The notes beneath the pieces are model-generated. The model was not told the DNA's origin. It searched no databases and saw only the letters and a program-made list of their open reading frames with translations. The translations under genes and the position numbers were made by a program. From positions 1 to 64,000 of the forward strand of contig MU405285.1 in the NCBI GenBank assembly GCA_022836615.1: a DNA stretch of 64,000 bases, given 5' to 3'. Positions 47,856-58,779 of the stretch are shown one piece after another (position 1 is the first letter of the stretch; each line of letters begins with the position of its first letter). Source of the DNA: Annulohypoxylon bovei var. microspora (lineage: Eukaryota > Ascomycota > Sordariomycetes > Xylariales > Hypoxylaceae).

Positions 47856-49680
47856 ATGTCTTCGACAGACTCAGGCTACTCGGCCACCGACATCATCACG
47901 TACATTGGTGTGCCTCTAGCCGTGCTTGGCGTTCTGCCAATTCTGTACAACACCGTCGCGACGCTAGCTGCCCTGTCTAAGATCAAGCGCATGCTTCGTC
48001 ATGGTCGGCTAACGGCCCTGACTCGCAGCGACGTTGTGAACCGAGTCATCGAAGTAGAATTGCCGCGATACGCCGTTACCCCATGTGATCGCTTTGCGGA
48101 AACGGAGCTGTACTGGAAGCCGGCGCGACAACCGAGCTTTATTCCCGGAGGATCGTGGACGAATTTCAACTGGCAGGCTCGTGCCATCGGCGCCAAGACC
48201 CAGCGCGTCGAGTACGCCGACCAGCTCCGCCAGCCTCAGGTAGATGTCGCGTTTGACCAGCTTGTTGCCTACCTCCTTGATCTAGGCGCGGTTCCCGAAG
48301 CCCATGGCTGGAAGCTGTTGCGCTCGACGGGGTTGTGGACCCCGACGGGTTGCTCGTTGATGAAATCGCCCGATGGCTTCCACGATGCTTTGACTATAGC
48401 CTCTTTAGATGACTCTGACGGACATCTATCTTTGAAAGCGAACTGGTCGCTGGGCTGGACAACTCGGAACTTCTCTTCATTGCCTCCCTATTGGATAAAA
48501 CTTCCTCCTCCGCCAATAATAGAACCAACAGATGTCACTGAGCCCACTGAGCCCGTTGAACCCGTTGAACCCGTTGAACCAGCAGAAGGAACATCCACAT
48601 CTCTAGAAGAGCCTCAAGCGGAGGATGAAGGAAAGGTCACCGAGGAGAAAGAACAAAATAGCTTGCGCAAGCAATCCCTAGATTCGATTCAGAAACAGGC
48701 AGAGAAGAATGCGCATACCACCATCACATGCCAGATATCCGTTGAAGGCCTGATGTCCGCCATGAGCCAGGAGGATGGGGCCATCTTTTCATCAGCAAAC
48801 CTTCATAGCCTTTACATCGAGCACCTTCGGGTCCGCTCCAATAAGAATGACGGTGTATGGTTTGCAAGTGTAGCGACCGCATATGGAACTACTAGCCAGA
48901 CCGTGCTATGGAACTACAAGGTCCCCGACGAGATCCTCAACTTCGCCAGGCGGGACACCGTGCCGTGCGGCGTCCTCGTTGTTCTGGATATTGTGGACGA
49001 GGCCCAGACGCCCGAATGGACCACGAATTATGACGCTGCAGAAGAAGACCGCGAGCTATTCTTTCGACGCAGCAGGGAACGACATGACTCGATAACCGCC
49101 GAAGCGCGGATGCAACCGGCCCAAAGGGAGGCTGCTGCCCGAGATAGAATGTATAGGGAGATGAACCAGAGGATGCAAGACAGTCAGTGAACCATAACAA
49201 CCTATTATATTTTGTGATGATGCTTATATATCCACAGTGCGCGACCGCCAGCGATTAGAGTACCAACGTCGTGAAGCCCGCACGTCCGAGGCGCTCCAGA
49301 GCCCGAAGTGGGACACCAAGCTCGTCGCGGAGCATAATCTTCGCTGGCTCAGACAGAGAAAACAGCCTACTACTGTCGGTATCAGTATCGACCCCTCACT
49401 AGCTCCTAGGGACATAGTCGGCATGTTACTGCACCGGATGGTTCTCGATGGCGAGTTTGCCTCTTCGATCTACAAAGTACTAGATGTGTGGAAAGCCTGG
49501 GCGGACAATGGGGGCATGAGGAGGTCCGATTTGGACACCCTACGAGATAAGCAGGAACTCTTCGCTTTGGCCAGTCTTCTAGTCGCGCTAGTTAGAGATA
49601 CTGCTACGGCTCACGAGGGCACACTTTCTCTGGATCTGCAGGAGTGCCTGCGGATATGGAAGACTGTAAGGCTGGGTTGA
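47856..49680 (+). CDS. Uncharacterised protein with N-terminal membrane helix
   Basis: Exons 47856-49182 and 49238-49680 (55-nt intron with GTCAGT donor) give 589 aa. Residues about 11-37 (TDIITYIGVPLAVLGVLPILYNTV) form a membrane helix or signal anchor. A conserved-looking globular region follows (RVIEVELPRYAVTPCDRFAETELYW, WTNFNWQARAIGAKTQRVEYADQLRQPQVDV). A charged low-complexity spacer contains TEPVEPVEPVEPAE repeats at about 225-245. The C-terminal part is helical and charged with many Arg/Glu. No family function was recognised; such proteins occur near HET genes in fungi, and the next gene is a convergent HET-domain gene, but a link is speculation. Confidence 0.8.
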
Positions 49681-49825
49681 TGATTGTATCGGAAACTAGG
49701 TAGATATATATACCTGTCTAAATGTATTATGTAGGTGCTTTAGATAGAGCGTGCAGAGTGGCTGTGCTCTGTTCAAACATATCATATGCACGTTCTAAGG
49801 TAGCCCATCACACATAAATGAGCAC

Positions 49826-51772
49826 CTATTGAATGAAGAAAGTTGTGGAATCCATGATATCCTCGCAGTATAATTCATCCACCATCTCACCGCTCATGAT
49901 GCCGCTCACATACGACGCGCCTACCAGGGAATGAGTTGATCTTTCTCCATCGGCTATTTGTACAGTCTCTGATTCCGGGCGCATTACGAATGGAACCGGA
50001 GATCCGAAGAGGATGGCGATAACATCCCCCCTACGACTATCAGGGACACAGGTGCCCACAAACCCACTTGTCGAGGTGAAAAATGACTTCATGCCGATAT
50101 TTGACTTAAGACATTTTATATACTCGTTTTCTTGATCATGGCTCGTTTCAGTCTCCCCGTCATCTCTATCAGCAACGCCGTCCAGGAGGCTCCGGTACAT
50201 CGCCTCATAGGATATCGGAGCCGGGTCGTAGCCTGAATTGAGACGTTTATTTGATATCAATGCTCTCCACAAAGGCTCCTTGTTCTTAAAAAGCTCCACG
50301 TGAGGCCTCACCGAGGGGCTGAGTTTACAGGGCCGCCGTCTAGCAGTTTCAGCAAGAGATTCGAAATGAGCGAGCCGATTGAGGTGTGAGTCGAGGGACA
50401 GCCCAATGGCCACCACGTCTTCGATGATGTCAACGAAGAGTCCTTCTACTTGTAGCGTCCGTTTGTCGCCCAATCGCTTCCCGTTGTTGCAATCCGCTCC
50501 GGGCCCTGAAACGCTAATGCCGGCTGGCGGATGGAATAAGATACCGGATGGCTTTATTGCCTTTTTGGCGACCTGCCTAGAGAAATCTGGGACCCAGGAC
50601 GGAAGAGTAGGCTGCGGAGTGGTCGGTGGTAAACTGGGGATATGAGGAGCGGAAGCCGAAATCCCCGGCAGGAACATGCCCGACAGGAAGTACGGGCCTT
50701 CCCCCTGGGCGAAGATATGAGCCATGGCATCCGTGTAGACTGCAGCAGTCGGTTTGCGATAGTCTACTTCGATCGAGTTATCGGAACTATGGGGATCAAG
50801 TGTGTCGGTGTTCAAGAGGCCAAGGAGCGCGTAAACCCTATCTCTCGGGTCCGTGGCTTCGGAGGTTCTTGAGATCAACAATAAGTTCCGCAAGCTATAG
50901 CCGCCTTTAGATCTCATCGCTTTGTAGAGGTCGTGAAGAACGTCGATTTTCCACTTTGCAGTAATTTCAATGTCCTCTTCTCTCTCCCAAAAAGGGTCGC
51001 TGGACTCTTCTGTTGAATTAATCCCTAATGTATCCTGATCATCGTTGCCTGGCTTCTTGTGTCGCACCATGCCGATCTCAGTAAATATTTTTCTAGACAC
51101 AAACTCGGAAGCCTTCATGAAGGTTGACCAGGTTACAAACTTGCGCCCGCATACAAGCAGCGGATCTTCCCTAGCCATCGCTAACTCCTGGATAATCCAG
51201 ACGCGCGAAAACCAGGAACGTCGATCTGCCAGCTCAATTAAGAAGCGGCTGTATAGGCGCATTGCATCTAAGAGTTCTTTGTCCTGGTCGTCACCTCGGC
51301 GGTGGTTTTGCGCAGCGAGCACCGGGATCGCATCAAACACAAGGCTACTCTCGTCGTCTTCCTCTCCGAGCCATATGATCACTTGTTTGGCCGATGCGTA
51401 GATGTCCCGCATCATGGAAACCTGCTGTTTTCGCTCGTCTAAGTCTGCCTGGTTGATACATACGGCATCTACCCATAGCGTGATCGGACCAGCTGCTCCA
51501 AGGAGAGAGCGCAGATAACGCAGAGCTGTAAGTAAGTTTGTTGTCACCGGAAAACCATGTCCATTGATGTCGATAGTATTTCCCGGAATGTTTGCACTGG
51601 TAGGGTCGCCCCATACGTACGAAAGAGCATTATAGACGGGATTGACGTCGAGACTTTGGGTGCCTATACTGACTCGAAGCGGCTCTTCGAAACCGCCAGA
51701 CAGAAGAGTGAGGACCCGAATTTCCCGAAGATTTGGGTTGAGCGCGCTATAATCAAACCCCTTTGAAGGCAT
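49826..51772 (-). CDS. Heterokaryon incompatibility (HET) domain protein
   Basis: Single-exon gene of 648 aa. The HET domain covers about residues 45-200: YNALSYVWGDP, LLTALRYLRS, LWVDAVCINQADLDERKQQV, MMRDIYASAKQVIIWLGEE, and WIIQELAMAR with the following CGR. TDPRDRVYALLGLL at about 300 is the usual second conserved block. The C-terminal half has no known domain, except a late GDVIAILFGSPVPFVMR stretch commonly seen after HET. HET proteins trigger programmed cell death when incompatible fungal individuals fuse; most paralogues have no proven role. No NACHT, WD or Patatin partner domain is fused. Confidence 0.95.
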   Translation of the reverse strand: MPSKGFDYSALNPNLREIRVLTLLSGGFEEPLRVSIGTQSLDVNPVYNALSYVWGDPTSANIPGNTIDINGHGFPVTTNLLTALRYLRSLLGAAGPITLWVDAVCINQADLDERKQQVSMMRDIYASAKQVIIWLGEEDDESSLVFDAIPVLAAQNHRRGDDQDKELLDAMRLYSRFLIELADRRSWFSRVWIIQELAMAREDPLLVCGRKFVTWSTFMKASEFVSRKIFTEIGMVRHKKPGNDDQDTLGINSTEESSDPFWEREEDIEITAKWKIDVLHDLYKAMRSKGGYSLRNLLLISRTSEATDPRDRVYALLGLLNTDTLDPHSSDNSIEVDYRKPTAAVYTDAMAHIFAQGEGPYFLSGMFLPGISASAPHIPSLPPTTPQPTLPSWVPDFSRQVAKKAIKPSGILFHPPAGISVSGPGADCNNGKRLGDKRTLQVEGLFVDIIEDVVAIGLSLDSHLNRLAHFESLAETARRRPCKLSPSVRPHVELFKNKEPLWRALISNKRLNSGYDPAPISYEAMYRSLLDGVADRDDGETETSHDQENEYIKCLKSNIGMKSFFTSTSGFVGTCVPDSRRGDVIAILFGSPVPFVMRPESETVQIADGERSTHSLVGASYVSGIMSGEMVDELYCEDIMDSTTFFIQ

Positions 51773-53069
51773 ACCTTAGTTTCCATTTAGGTCTACAATG
51801 ACCTACTGAGATAGTGTTGCCATTCATAGTTATGAGTTTATAATCGCACTGAGTGCGTATATGATCTATACAGATTCATGATGCCCTATCTTTTGGTACA
51901 CTTACTAGACGCCACCCCGCAGCTGAAAACAAGGTGCGTTAGCTGATGGCTGCATTTCGTAGGTTCCATGGGCCTTGGAAGGGCCCTAGTCGCCTTTCAG
52001 CAACTCGCCTAATCGTTAAGGCGGCCAAGCCTGTACGATAGTGCGCCGCGGCAGGGATTATGGTGAATGTATTTACTTTAACCAAGAGTCCGAATGAATT
52101 GTTGGCATCATTGTATTCAACACTAGACCCAGACCAAAATCTCTGATCTCGGCAAGATAGCGCTGCGACATTAGGGAGCCATGAGCGTGGTGGACGAGAG
52201 ACTCGACATCTACGGCATACAAGGGCTGAAGGTTACGGACTTGAGTACCTATTGTGCTAGGAAATGTTGCGACGAATAGCTGTACCTAGGCGAGAATCTT
52301 GAACTCGTTAGAGCCGATCGAAGCGCCTGGTGGGAGGTGGTAGGTACTTAGATAACCTATTGCTTTTTGAAAGCCTCTGCCTCCTCCGTAAGAGACCTAT
52401 CAGAGTGCCGAGACATCGTATCCCTGGAAATTCGTGAATGTAGAGGTACTACTATCTCGTCTCCGATTAGAATAATTTTATCATCAAATTGTCCTGAGCA
52501 ATAGGCCGTGCCTGACGCTCGGTGTATCAGCTGACAGCCAGCACAAGAACTGGTATGCAGAAGGAACGGGATTAGAACTAAAGAGATCGTCTGATTACTG
52601 TGAAGTATGCTCAGCAGATATATGTCTCGGCTCCTATGCCGGCATGAGACCTGGGGAAAGTCAGCACTAGGCATTTGTCATCACATGCCATCGGTCTTGG
52701 CATATCGAACCAAGAATTCGCAATTCAAAAGGAATGGGCAAGACATACTTTCATCTTGTTACCGAGTGTATCGTTAATATTGTTGTCAGGATAGTTCAAC
52801 GATAATCCCGGGAGGATGGTTGCAACTTTTAGCCGCATCAACGATCAAAATTTATGGTTGTATCTCAACCAAGTATTAACCTGCAAGTATGAGGTTATTC
52901 AAGCCCCTAGATATATACATTAAATTAACGAAGACACGAACGCCGTCCCTATGCAAAATAAGCCCCTCGTCTCCAATTGCTAGTTCCTAGAGGTACCCAG
53001 GCATGTACACGATTATCCCATCCCAGCAACGAACCCCCCTCTACCGCGTGTATCCCCCCCGTTTGACGG
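51773..53069. other. Intergenic between HET and GH47 genes
   Basis: Holds the HET promoter and the GH47 3' end. The minus-strand ORF at 52357-52674 is listed separately. Nothing else was recognised. Confidence 0.5.
52357..52674 (-). CDS. Small uncertain ORF (105 aa)
   Basis: Begins with ATG at 52674 and ends with TAG. It has a hydrophobic section (SLVLIPFLLHTSSCAGC), then FDDKIILIGDEIVVPL and a charged tail ending RSLTEEAEAFKKQ. The C-terminal part reads like real protein, but no family was recognised. It could be the remnant of a larger gene or a chance frame. Confidence 0.2.
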   Translation of the reverse strand: MPSADFPQVSCRHRSRDIYLLSILHSNQTISLVLIPFLLHTSSCAGCQLIHRASGTAYCSGQFDDKIILIGDEIVVPLHSRISRDTMSRHSDRSLTEEAEAFKKQ

Positions 53070-54757
53070 TTAGATCGGCGTGCCCTTGACGAGGAAGGGA
53101 TGCGCCTCGGTGTTGAAGACCCAGGTGTTGTCGTGGTCGGCGCTGACCTGCCAGACGGCGTCGTCGGCCTGGATCAGGTAGCTGTACTTGAGGACCTCGG
53201 CGAACCAGAAGCTCTCCTGGAAGTCGTCGAAGCTGCCGCCGCCGGGGGCGTTGACGTCGCTGATGGAGCTGTAGCCGACGCCGGCGCTGCACGTGGCGTT
53301 GATGTTGAGGAAGGCCTCCCACGCCCAGTCCTGGTACATGGTGTCGCCCGTCGCGCGGTACGCGTAGTAGAAGCTCTCCATCACCTCCGGCCGCAGCACG
53401 TAGTCCCCGCCGCCCGACGGGATCCAGAAGCCCGCCGTCGCGTAGAAGTCCGACGCGTCCGAGGGCGGCGCCCCGTTGTTGCTCGCGTTGGTTGGCAGCT
53501 TGCTGTCTTGCCAGTAGAACACCTCCGGCCCGATGCCGGTAACCGTCGAGATGTACGTGTCGTGACACGCGGCCACGAGGTCCAGGCCGAACTGCAGGTA
53601 CTCGTCGTTGTCCAACGTAAGACCGCCGAGGATGAAGTTTCCTCCGTCGAAACACGCGAGATGCGTTGATACGAACTCGAGCTGCTCATATCCGTTGTAG
53701 GCAGCAAGGAATGTTAAGTCCGGGCGGGTCGTGGGGTTAGATGCCAAGTACTTGATGCTAGAGTCGACGGCGGCAATCCAGCGGTCCTTGTAGGCACCAA
53801 AGCGGTCCTGGTCGTAAACGTACATCTTGATCAGGTACTCGTAGAATGAGTCGGTTCCACCGTTCCAGCCGCCGCTGGAATCCGCGAAGGTTCCGTCCGC
53901 GATATTTACATCGGTTCCGAGCAACCCAGGGTACGGCTCACCCACGTCCGGGTTCACCACGTTGAGAAGGTATTCTTCAGCCTTCTGCGTTAATTGCGCG
54001 TACTTGTCATCTCCGGTAATGTCACTCAAGTGAGTCCACTCAAGCACAAGGGTGCCAATTGTGGCGATGCCGTTGGTAGTGTCACCACCGACTTGGTACC
54101 CGCCTGAGCCATAGTTCAGCGTGTTGATGGGAATTCCACTAGGAGTATCGAAAGTCACGCTGAGAATATCGGCAAGGTTGATGGCTTGCTCGAGAATCCT
54201 ATCTACGGAAGCCTGGTCCTGTGCGTAGTCCTTCAGGGGTCCAGTCAAGAAATCATATGCTAGAAGATTGAGTGAGCTAACAGTGAAAATATCTCTCTTT
54301 CTCGTTGTGCTCACCTGAGAGAAGACCTCCTAGGTAACGGATTGTTGTTTCGAAAAGAGAAACACTCGTGGATTCCGGAGCGGTGGCATTAAAGTTGATA
54401 GACCCGATATGCTCAACGATCTGGTTAATAGCGTCCTGATTTCCCATAACCAAGGCCGTAGAGATGGCGTCAACCGCACTGGCTCCCCATCCGTTCCTAT
54501 CATTCAAGTTAATAGATGTTATAAGCATTTTCTACGGTGTTTACACACCGGTCGTTCTGATAAGATTTTGAAATGGGCAATAACGTGTCATTAGGGAACG
54601 CGTATTGATAGTAACCATCCCAAGAACGCTGGAAGGTCGCCTTCACAGCATCGGCTCTATCAGGGTGTGACACATAAGAGGGCGCGTTCTGGTAGGACTG
54701 GGCCAAAACTTGCGAGGCGCCACCTAGAACGGTGGCAGCCCATTTCGAGTTCACCAT
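53070..54757 (-). CDS. Secreted mannosyl-oligosaccharide alpha-1,2-mannosidase (GH47)
   Basis: Exons 54757-54549, 54496-54315 and 54259-53070 (introns 52 and 55 nt) give 526 aa. A signal peptide covers about residues 1-19 (ends VLAQ). Family motifs: DAVKATFQRSWDGYYQYAFP, NGWGASAVDAISTALVM (across the first join), GGTDSFYEYLIKMYVYD, STHLACFDGGNF, VLRPEVMESFYYAYRATGD (catalytic Glu), SFWFAEVLKYSYLI and the calcium-site TEAHPF near the C-terminus (Thr514). Two Cys, in LACFDG and INATCSAG, match the conserved disulfide. The enzyme trims alpha-1,2-linked mannose from N-glycans with calcium; absence of a membrane anchor points to the secreted fungal subtype. The 3' 500 bases are much more GC-rich than the rest. 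Confidence 0.95.
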
Positions 54758-57035
54758 GATTTAGAGAATGTGTAGTGGTTTAGTTACTAAAGCCACTTTG
54801 AAACGACGACAGGATGGGATTAACCTGTTGACCGAGCCTTATTAAACTTCAAATGGCTGAACGTAGAAAGAAGAACGAGAGACAACGAAAGGGAACAGGC
54901 CCGAGTCTTATAGAACCGAGTCCTTGCGTTACGGTATGTGACCCCGGTGACAATCTACAGAAGGTGGATTCTCCCACTACCACTCGCATAGCTCATCTTC
55001 CCCGAACAAACCGAATTCATGATCTATTATTATGACAGGGGTTCCAATGCCGGGATGGGTATGTGTGGCTTGGTAGCTTAAACTAACTGCGTAACCCTTG
55101 GCTTGCAGACTGTCAATATGGCAAAGTGGTCGTTGCGGCTCGCGAGTTTATTGGGGGGGACGCGGGTCAAATCTCTGGCGCGTACATCCGTCCACCGTCC
55201 AACAAGACATAGAGGCAAGCTAAGGGATGGTGCAATGCAACTCTGATGATCACAGAGCCAAAGCACGCGGATCCCAAGTCTCACTCGGGACAACACCATG
55301 TGGCACGGATTGCACATCAGGAAAGCGTTAATAGCTCATATGATGGCATCTTGATGAGTCCTGGGCAAACTAAAGCTCGTCTGGCGAAGAGGGAAACGTT
55401 ACAAGCCGATTATCCAGGGCGATATCCACTAGTCGAGTCTTCGAGGCAATAGACATGTTGACGGATAGCGATAAATAGTGGATGTATGACCTTCCGAAAG
55501 GAGAAGGAGATCGGCAGAACCGAGATACCTACTTATCCAAAGAAGCAGGATATGTATTAGAAAGAGGGGGGTGTCAGTGAATAGCGGACCGTAATAAAAT
55601 GACAAAGCTATGAGTTACTATGTATGAAATCCGAGCTTCCAAGTTCCAATGTCTTGTGACCAAGACACAAACAGACGAGATAGATGCCCTGGCACGGATT
55701 GGACGGGAATACTGTGACGGTGCGTCTAAGCCTAGACTATTTCTGTACTATGAGGTAAGGGTAGGGATGTGCATTACCAAGGCACGCATCAAGGCACGCA
55801 CCTAGATATGTACGTATATGTACGTGCGGAATGTCTACCAGAGCCTTGTTGCCTTGTTGAGCAAGCTAAGGTAAGGAATGTGAGCAAGCTCGCAGGCTTG
55901 GTAATGTTGTAAATGATGGTACAACACATAGTACGATGCTAAAATAAAAAGGGGGGCAAGGGGCTTGCTAAAGGAGGGTACCTTGTGGGATAATCCAACG
56001 TTACTGGCTAAGTTCCTGAGCCTTTGACATTCCCACTTTCCCCCCGCGCCACAAGACCCCAACTATTATAATTTAAGTTCCGGTACCTTACCCCAATCCA
56101 ACGACTAGAGCACGGGAAGTAAGAATTAACTTAGCCCTTATCTAAGCTTATTGTGCGGGGAATCCATGTGAAAAAAAGTAAAGGCACCGAAATTGAGGCT
56201 TCGGCTACTCGTATACATCGACGATGCTTCCTTCAAATTTATTATACGGCGGGGTATAACCATGGAGATGTCTAGGCATTCATGATTTAGACAAGTCAAC
56301 AAGTCAGTAAATCAAAATGGAAATGAGTCCACAACGTATCGTATATGCACCGTAGAGGTGAGCCAACATGCGTAGTGGCTTTTGATGTCTATCTGTGCTC
56401 TACCATAGCGCTGCCTCTTTGGCCGTATTGATTCGTACTCAGGTAGTTGATTTGGGCATTTCTCGTGACAGCTCCCGAGTCCCTCTGTATTAGGTATGTA
56501 GAGAAACGTCCCACAACATCTTGTTCAGGCGGGATCGGGAATATTTAAGATCTTCTCTGGGAATAATCCAGATTTTTTAAAGGATGTGTTACCTGGAAGA
56601 TATTCATAAGTCTTTACGGAGACTTCTCGAGGTAACGAGACCTTCAAGCAAACCAGAAAAGAAAAATCTAGACTGCAGCGGTCATACTGCCTCGTTCAAG
56701 ATTCCCGGAGAAATAAGCTAGCAAGCCAAGCTGTACCTAAGCGCCTACTAACCCCTGGTCCCAAGAATTCATACTAGTAATTGGGTAGTGCCGGAAATAT
56801 GTGGCCTGTGCGTGATCATACGGGAACATGCATCATGAACCAATTGCTCCTTAATTTAATGTCCGGTCATCAACGCATTGTTGCCCGCCGTTCGGTACGA
56901 GAGAATAATTTTCCCCGGCAGAGCTTTGAGCTTTAAAGTCGCACATTCAAATAAATGAAAGACGTAACATATGCCCGGAATGCACCGAGCGTTCCGCCTA
57001 GTCCGCCCGAACTAGGCAGGTATCATCATCCTTCT
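54758..57035. other. Intergenic, no gene recognised
   Basis: About 2.3 kb with only short frames (up to about 80 codons) lacking domains. It contains the GH47 promoter on the left and the 3' flank of the Rad10 gene on the right. Confidence 0.5.
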
Positions 57036-58280
57036 CTATCCCTTATCCCGGAGCTTGGCCAGCGCGGCTGCTATTCCATCGCCCAATTTCTCTTCCTCTA
57101 TATTTTTGGAAGTCGAGCTGGTTGGTTGCTCTTGCGTCATTGCCTTCTTTGATTCTTCAATTGCTGCTGCCAGCATCGCTTCTTCGTCATATTCATCGAT
57201 GGGAGCATCTCTACTTTTATGATCATCTTTTAGCTTCGTCGACGTAGACGATCTTTGCTGTGCTTGCGGAGTTGCGCTGTCTCGAGACCGACTTGCTGAT
57301 AAACTCGGCATATCCCTAAGTGGTACTCGACTCAGTGGGATGGCCTTGTCAAGAGCATTGTTACTCTCGCTATCAACGATTCGTCTCTTCGCGGCATGTT
57401 GAACTCGAAACGGTTCTTCCACAACACTGCACCACCTCTTAACTTTCTTTTCTCCCCAGCCCCCAATGATCGCAACTTGCTCTGGGTCGGCATTGATCGC
57501 GTTCTTCAAGCTACCGAACGCACTGACGAGGGAAATCGCATCGGTTTTATTGATGCCCCTAGGTACCGTAACGAATTCCACGAGCTTCTCGGCGTAACTC
57601 GTAGCTTGTTGTCCCTTTATAGCATTAAAGTTCGCGTGCTCGTAAGATTTATATAACTCGAGGTACCTCGCCGCTTCGGCGGCAGACCAACATAGGATAA
57701 CGGTCACATTGTTGATCAGCGAGGTTTTGGATAGTTCGCGCAATGAGTCTTCGTGGTTAGGAATGTCGACCATGGTTAAGAGGATGCGCAGATTAAATTT
57801 CCCTTGTAGATTGCGAATTCGCGTGTAAATGTATTCGGGATGTAACCGGTGATATTTGAGACTCAGAAATAAGGCACATGTTGTCAAACCTAGCCCGTAA
57901 TCGGCTGGGATGTCACTGTATTCCCATGGCACCGATCGTAGGGAAGCCAATACTGGATTCCCCTTTTGACGTGGTGATACCAGGATCGAAGAACGGGAAG
58001 AGCGTTGTGGGAGGGCTTGAGGGGTCGGCTGGACGATCTTGGGTCCAGTGGAGGTGGAGGCAGAGGAAGATGAAGGTAGTGGTGGTGGTTTATCTAACTG
58101 TTGAGGCGTAGGTTGTTGTATTCTTTGAGGAGTTGGCTGCTGTATTTTCTGGGGAACCGGCTGCTGAACACGGTTTGTCGGCTGCGACCTTGCTTGACTC
58201 GAGTTACTTCCTATTGCAGGAGCAGACGAGGCTAGAGCAGAAAGAAACTCTGCGTCTGCGCCGAAATCATCATCGTCCAT
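57036..58280 (-). CDS. rad10: DNA repair endonuclease subunit ERCC1/Rad10 (Swi10)
   Basis: Single-exon gene, 414 aa, start at the ATG of MDDDDFGADAEFL. The N-terminus carries a Gln/Pro repeat (QQPVPQKI, QQPTPQRI, QQPTPQQL). The Rad10 central domain begins near residue 108 with NPVLASLRSVPWEYSDI and continues with DYGLGLTTCALFLSLKYHRLHPEYIY and LLTMVDIPNHEDSLRELSK. A helix-hairpin-helix region (about 255-305) follows: DAISLVSAFGSLKNAI and EQVAIIGGWGEKKVKRWCSVV. It pairs with XPF/Rad1 to cut the 5' side of lesions in nucleotide excision repair and to process recombination intermediates. The C-terminal 100 residues are charged and disordered. Three short upstream reading frames precede the start. 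Confidence 0.95.
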   Translation of the reverse strand: MDDDDFGADAEFLSALASSAPAIGSNSSQARSQPTNRVQQPVPQKIQQPTPQRIQQPTPQQLDKPPPLPSSSSASTSTGPKIVQPTPQALPQRSSRSSILVSPRQKGNPVLASLRSVPWEYSDIPADYGLGLTTCALFLSLKYHRLHPEYIYTRIRNLQGKFNLRILLTMVDIPNHEDSLRELSKTSLINNVTVILCWSAAEAARYLELYKSYEHANFNAIKGQQATSYAEKLVEFVTVPRGINKTDAISLVSAFGSLKNAINADPEQVAIIGGWGEKKVKRWCSVVEEPFRVQHAAKRRIVDSESNNALDKAIPLSRVPLRDMPSLSASRSRDSATPQAQQRSSTSTKLKDDHKSRDAPIDEYDEEAMLAAAIEESKKAMTQEQPTSSTSKNIEEEKLGDGIAAALAKLRDKG

Positions 58281-58332
58281 GTTCAAGACTGTTCATGTTC
58301 AAGACTGTTCATGTTCAAGACTGTTCATGTTC
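58278..58332 (-). repeat. 16-bp tandem repeat carrying three upstream AUGs
   Basis: On the minus strand ATGAACAGTCTTGAAC occurs three times in tandem, directly before the Rad10 ATG at 58280; the upstream ATGs are at 58328, 58312 and 58296. Two open identical 9-codon frames closed by TGA; the third, 8 codons, runs past the main ATG in another frame before its TGA. A partial copy of the unit lies upstream. Confidence 0.85.
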
Positions 58333-58779
58333 AAGATATATGTAGGTGGTAGGTAACTTCGAAGATGAAAGACAAATTGGGTCATAGTCCCTTTAAACGT
58401 TGATGTTTCTAGGCTTCCGCCCTCACTAAACTAGATTTGTCTTAGCCTCAGCTGCCCTAGATAAGATCTATACTAGCGGACCCACTTCGGCGGAAACTGT
58501 CTCATTAGCCACAGCTGCCACACATAACCCCACTATAAATCCACCAAAGGTTGCGGCGCAACTCCGTGTTATTGAATTATCTAGACATCTGTTCAGTTTA
58601 ATCCTTTTAGCCTGTACACGTATCAAACAGAGAAGCAGAGGATATGATAGCTCTAACAGCTGGCTGTTGAGAGCCAAAAAAAAAAAACCGCTAATTTACA
58701 TTCATTACTTTACTTCTCACTATACTCCTGGGGCGTGCTTTTTAACTACTTGAGTAGACTCTCATTCATTGTTCTCATC
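58333..58779. promoter_or_regulatory. Divergent promoter between Rad10 and spermidine-synthase-like gene
   Basis: About 450 bp, head to head. It contains a short A tract near 58678-58687. No further site was recognised. Confidence 0.35.

Noticed and set aside
53100..53669. Plus-strand 189-codon ORF opposite the GH47 gene
   Set aside because: GC-driven antisense shadow of a clear mannosidase exon.
53070..54757. GH76 (Dcw1/Dfg5-type) assignment for the mannosidase gene
   Set aside because: First considered from the N-terminal part, but RPEVMES, THLACFDGG and TEAHPF are GH47 hallmarks.
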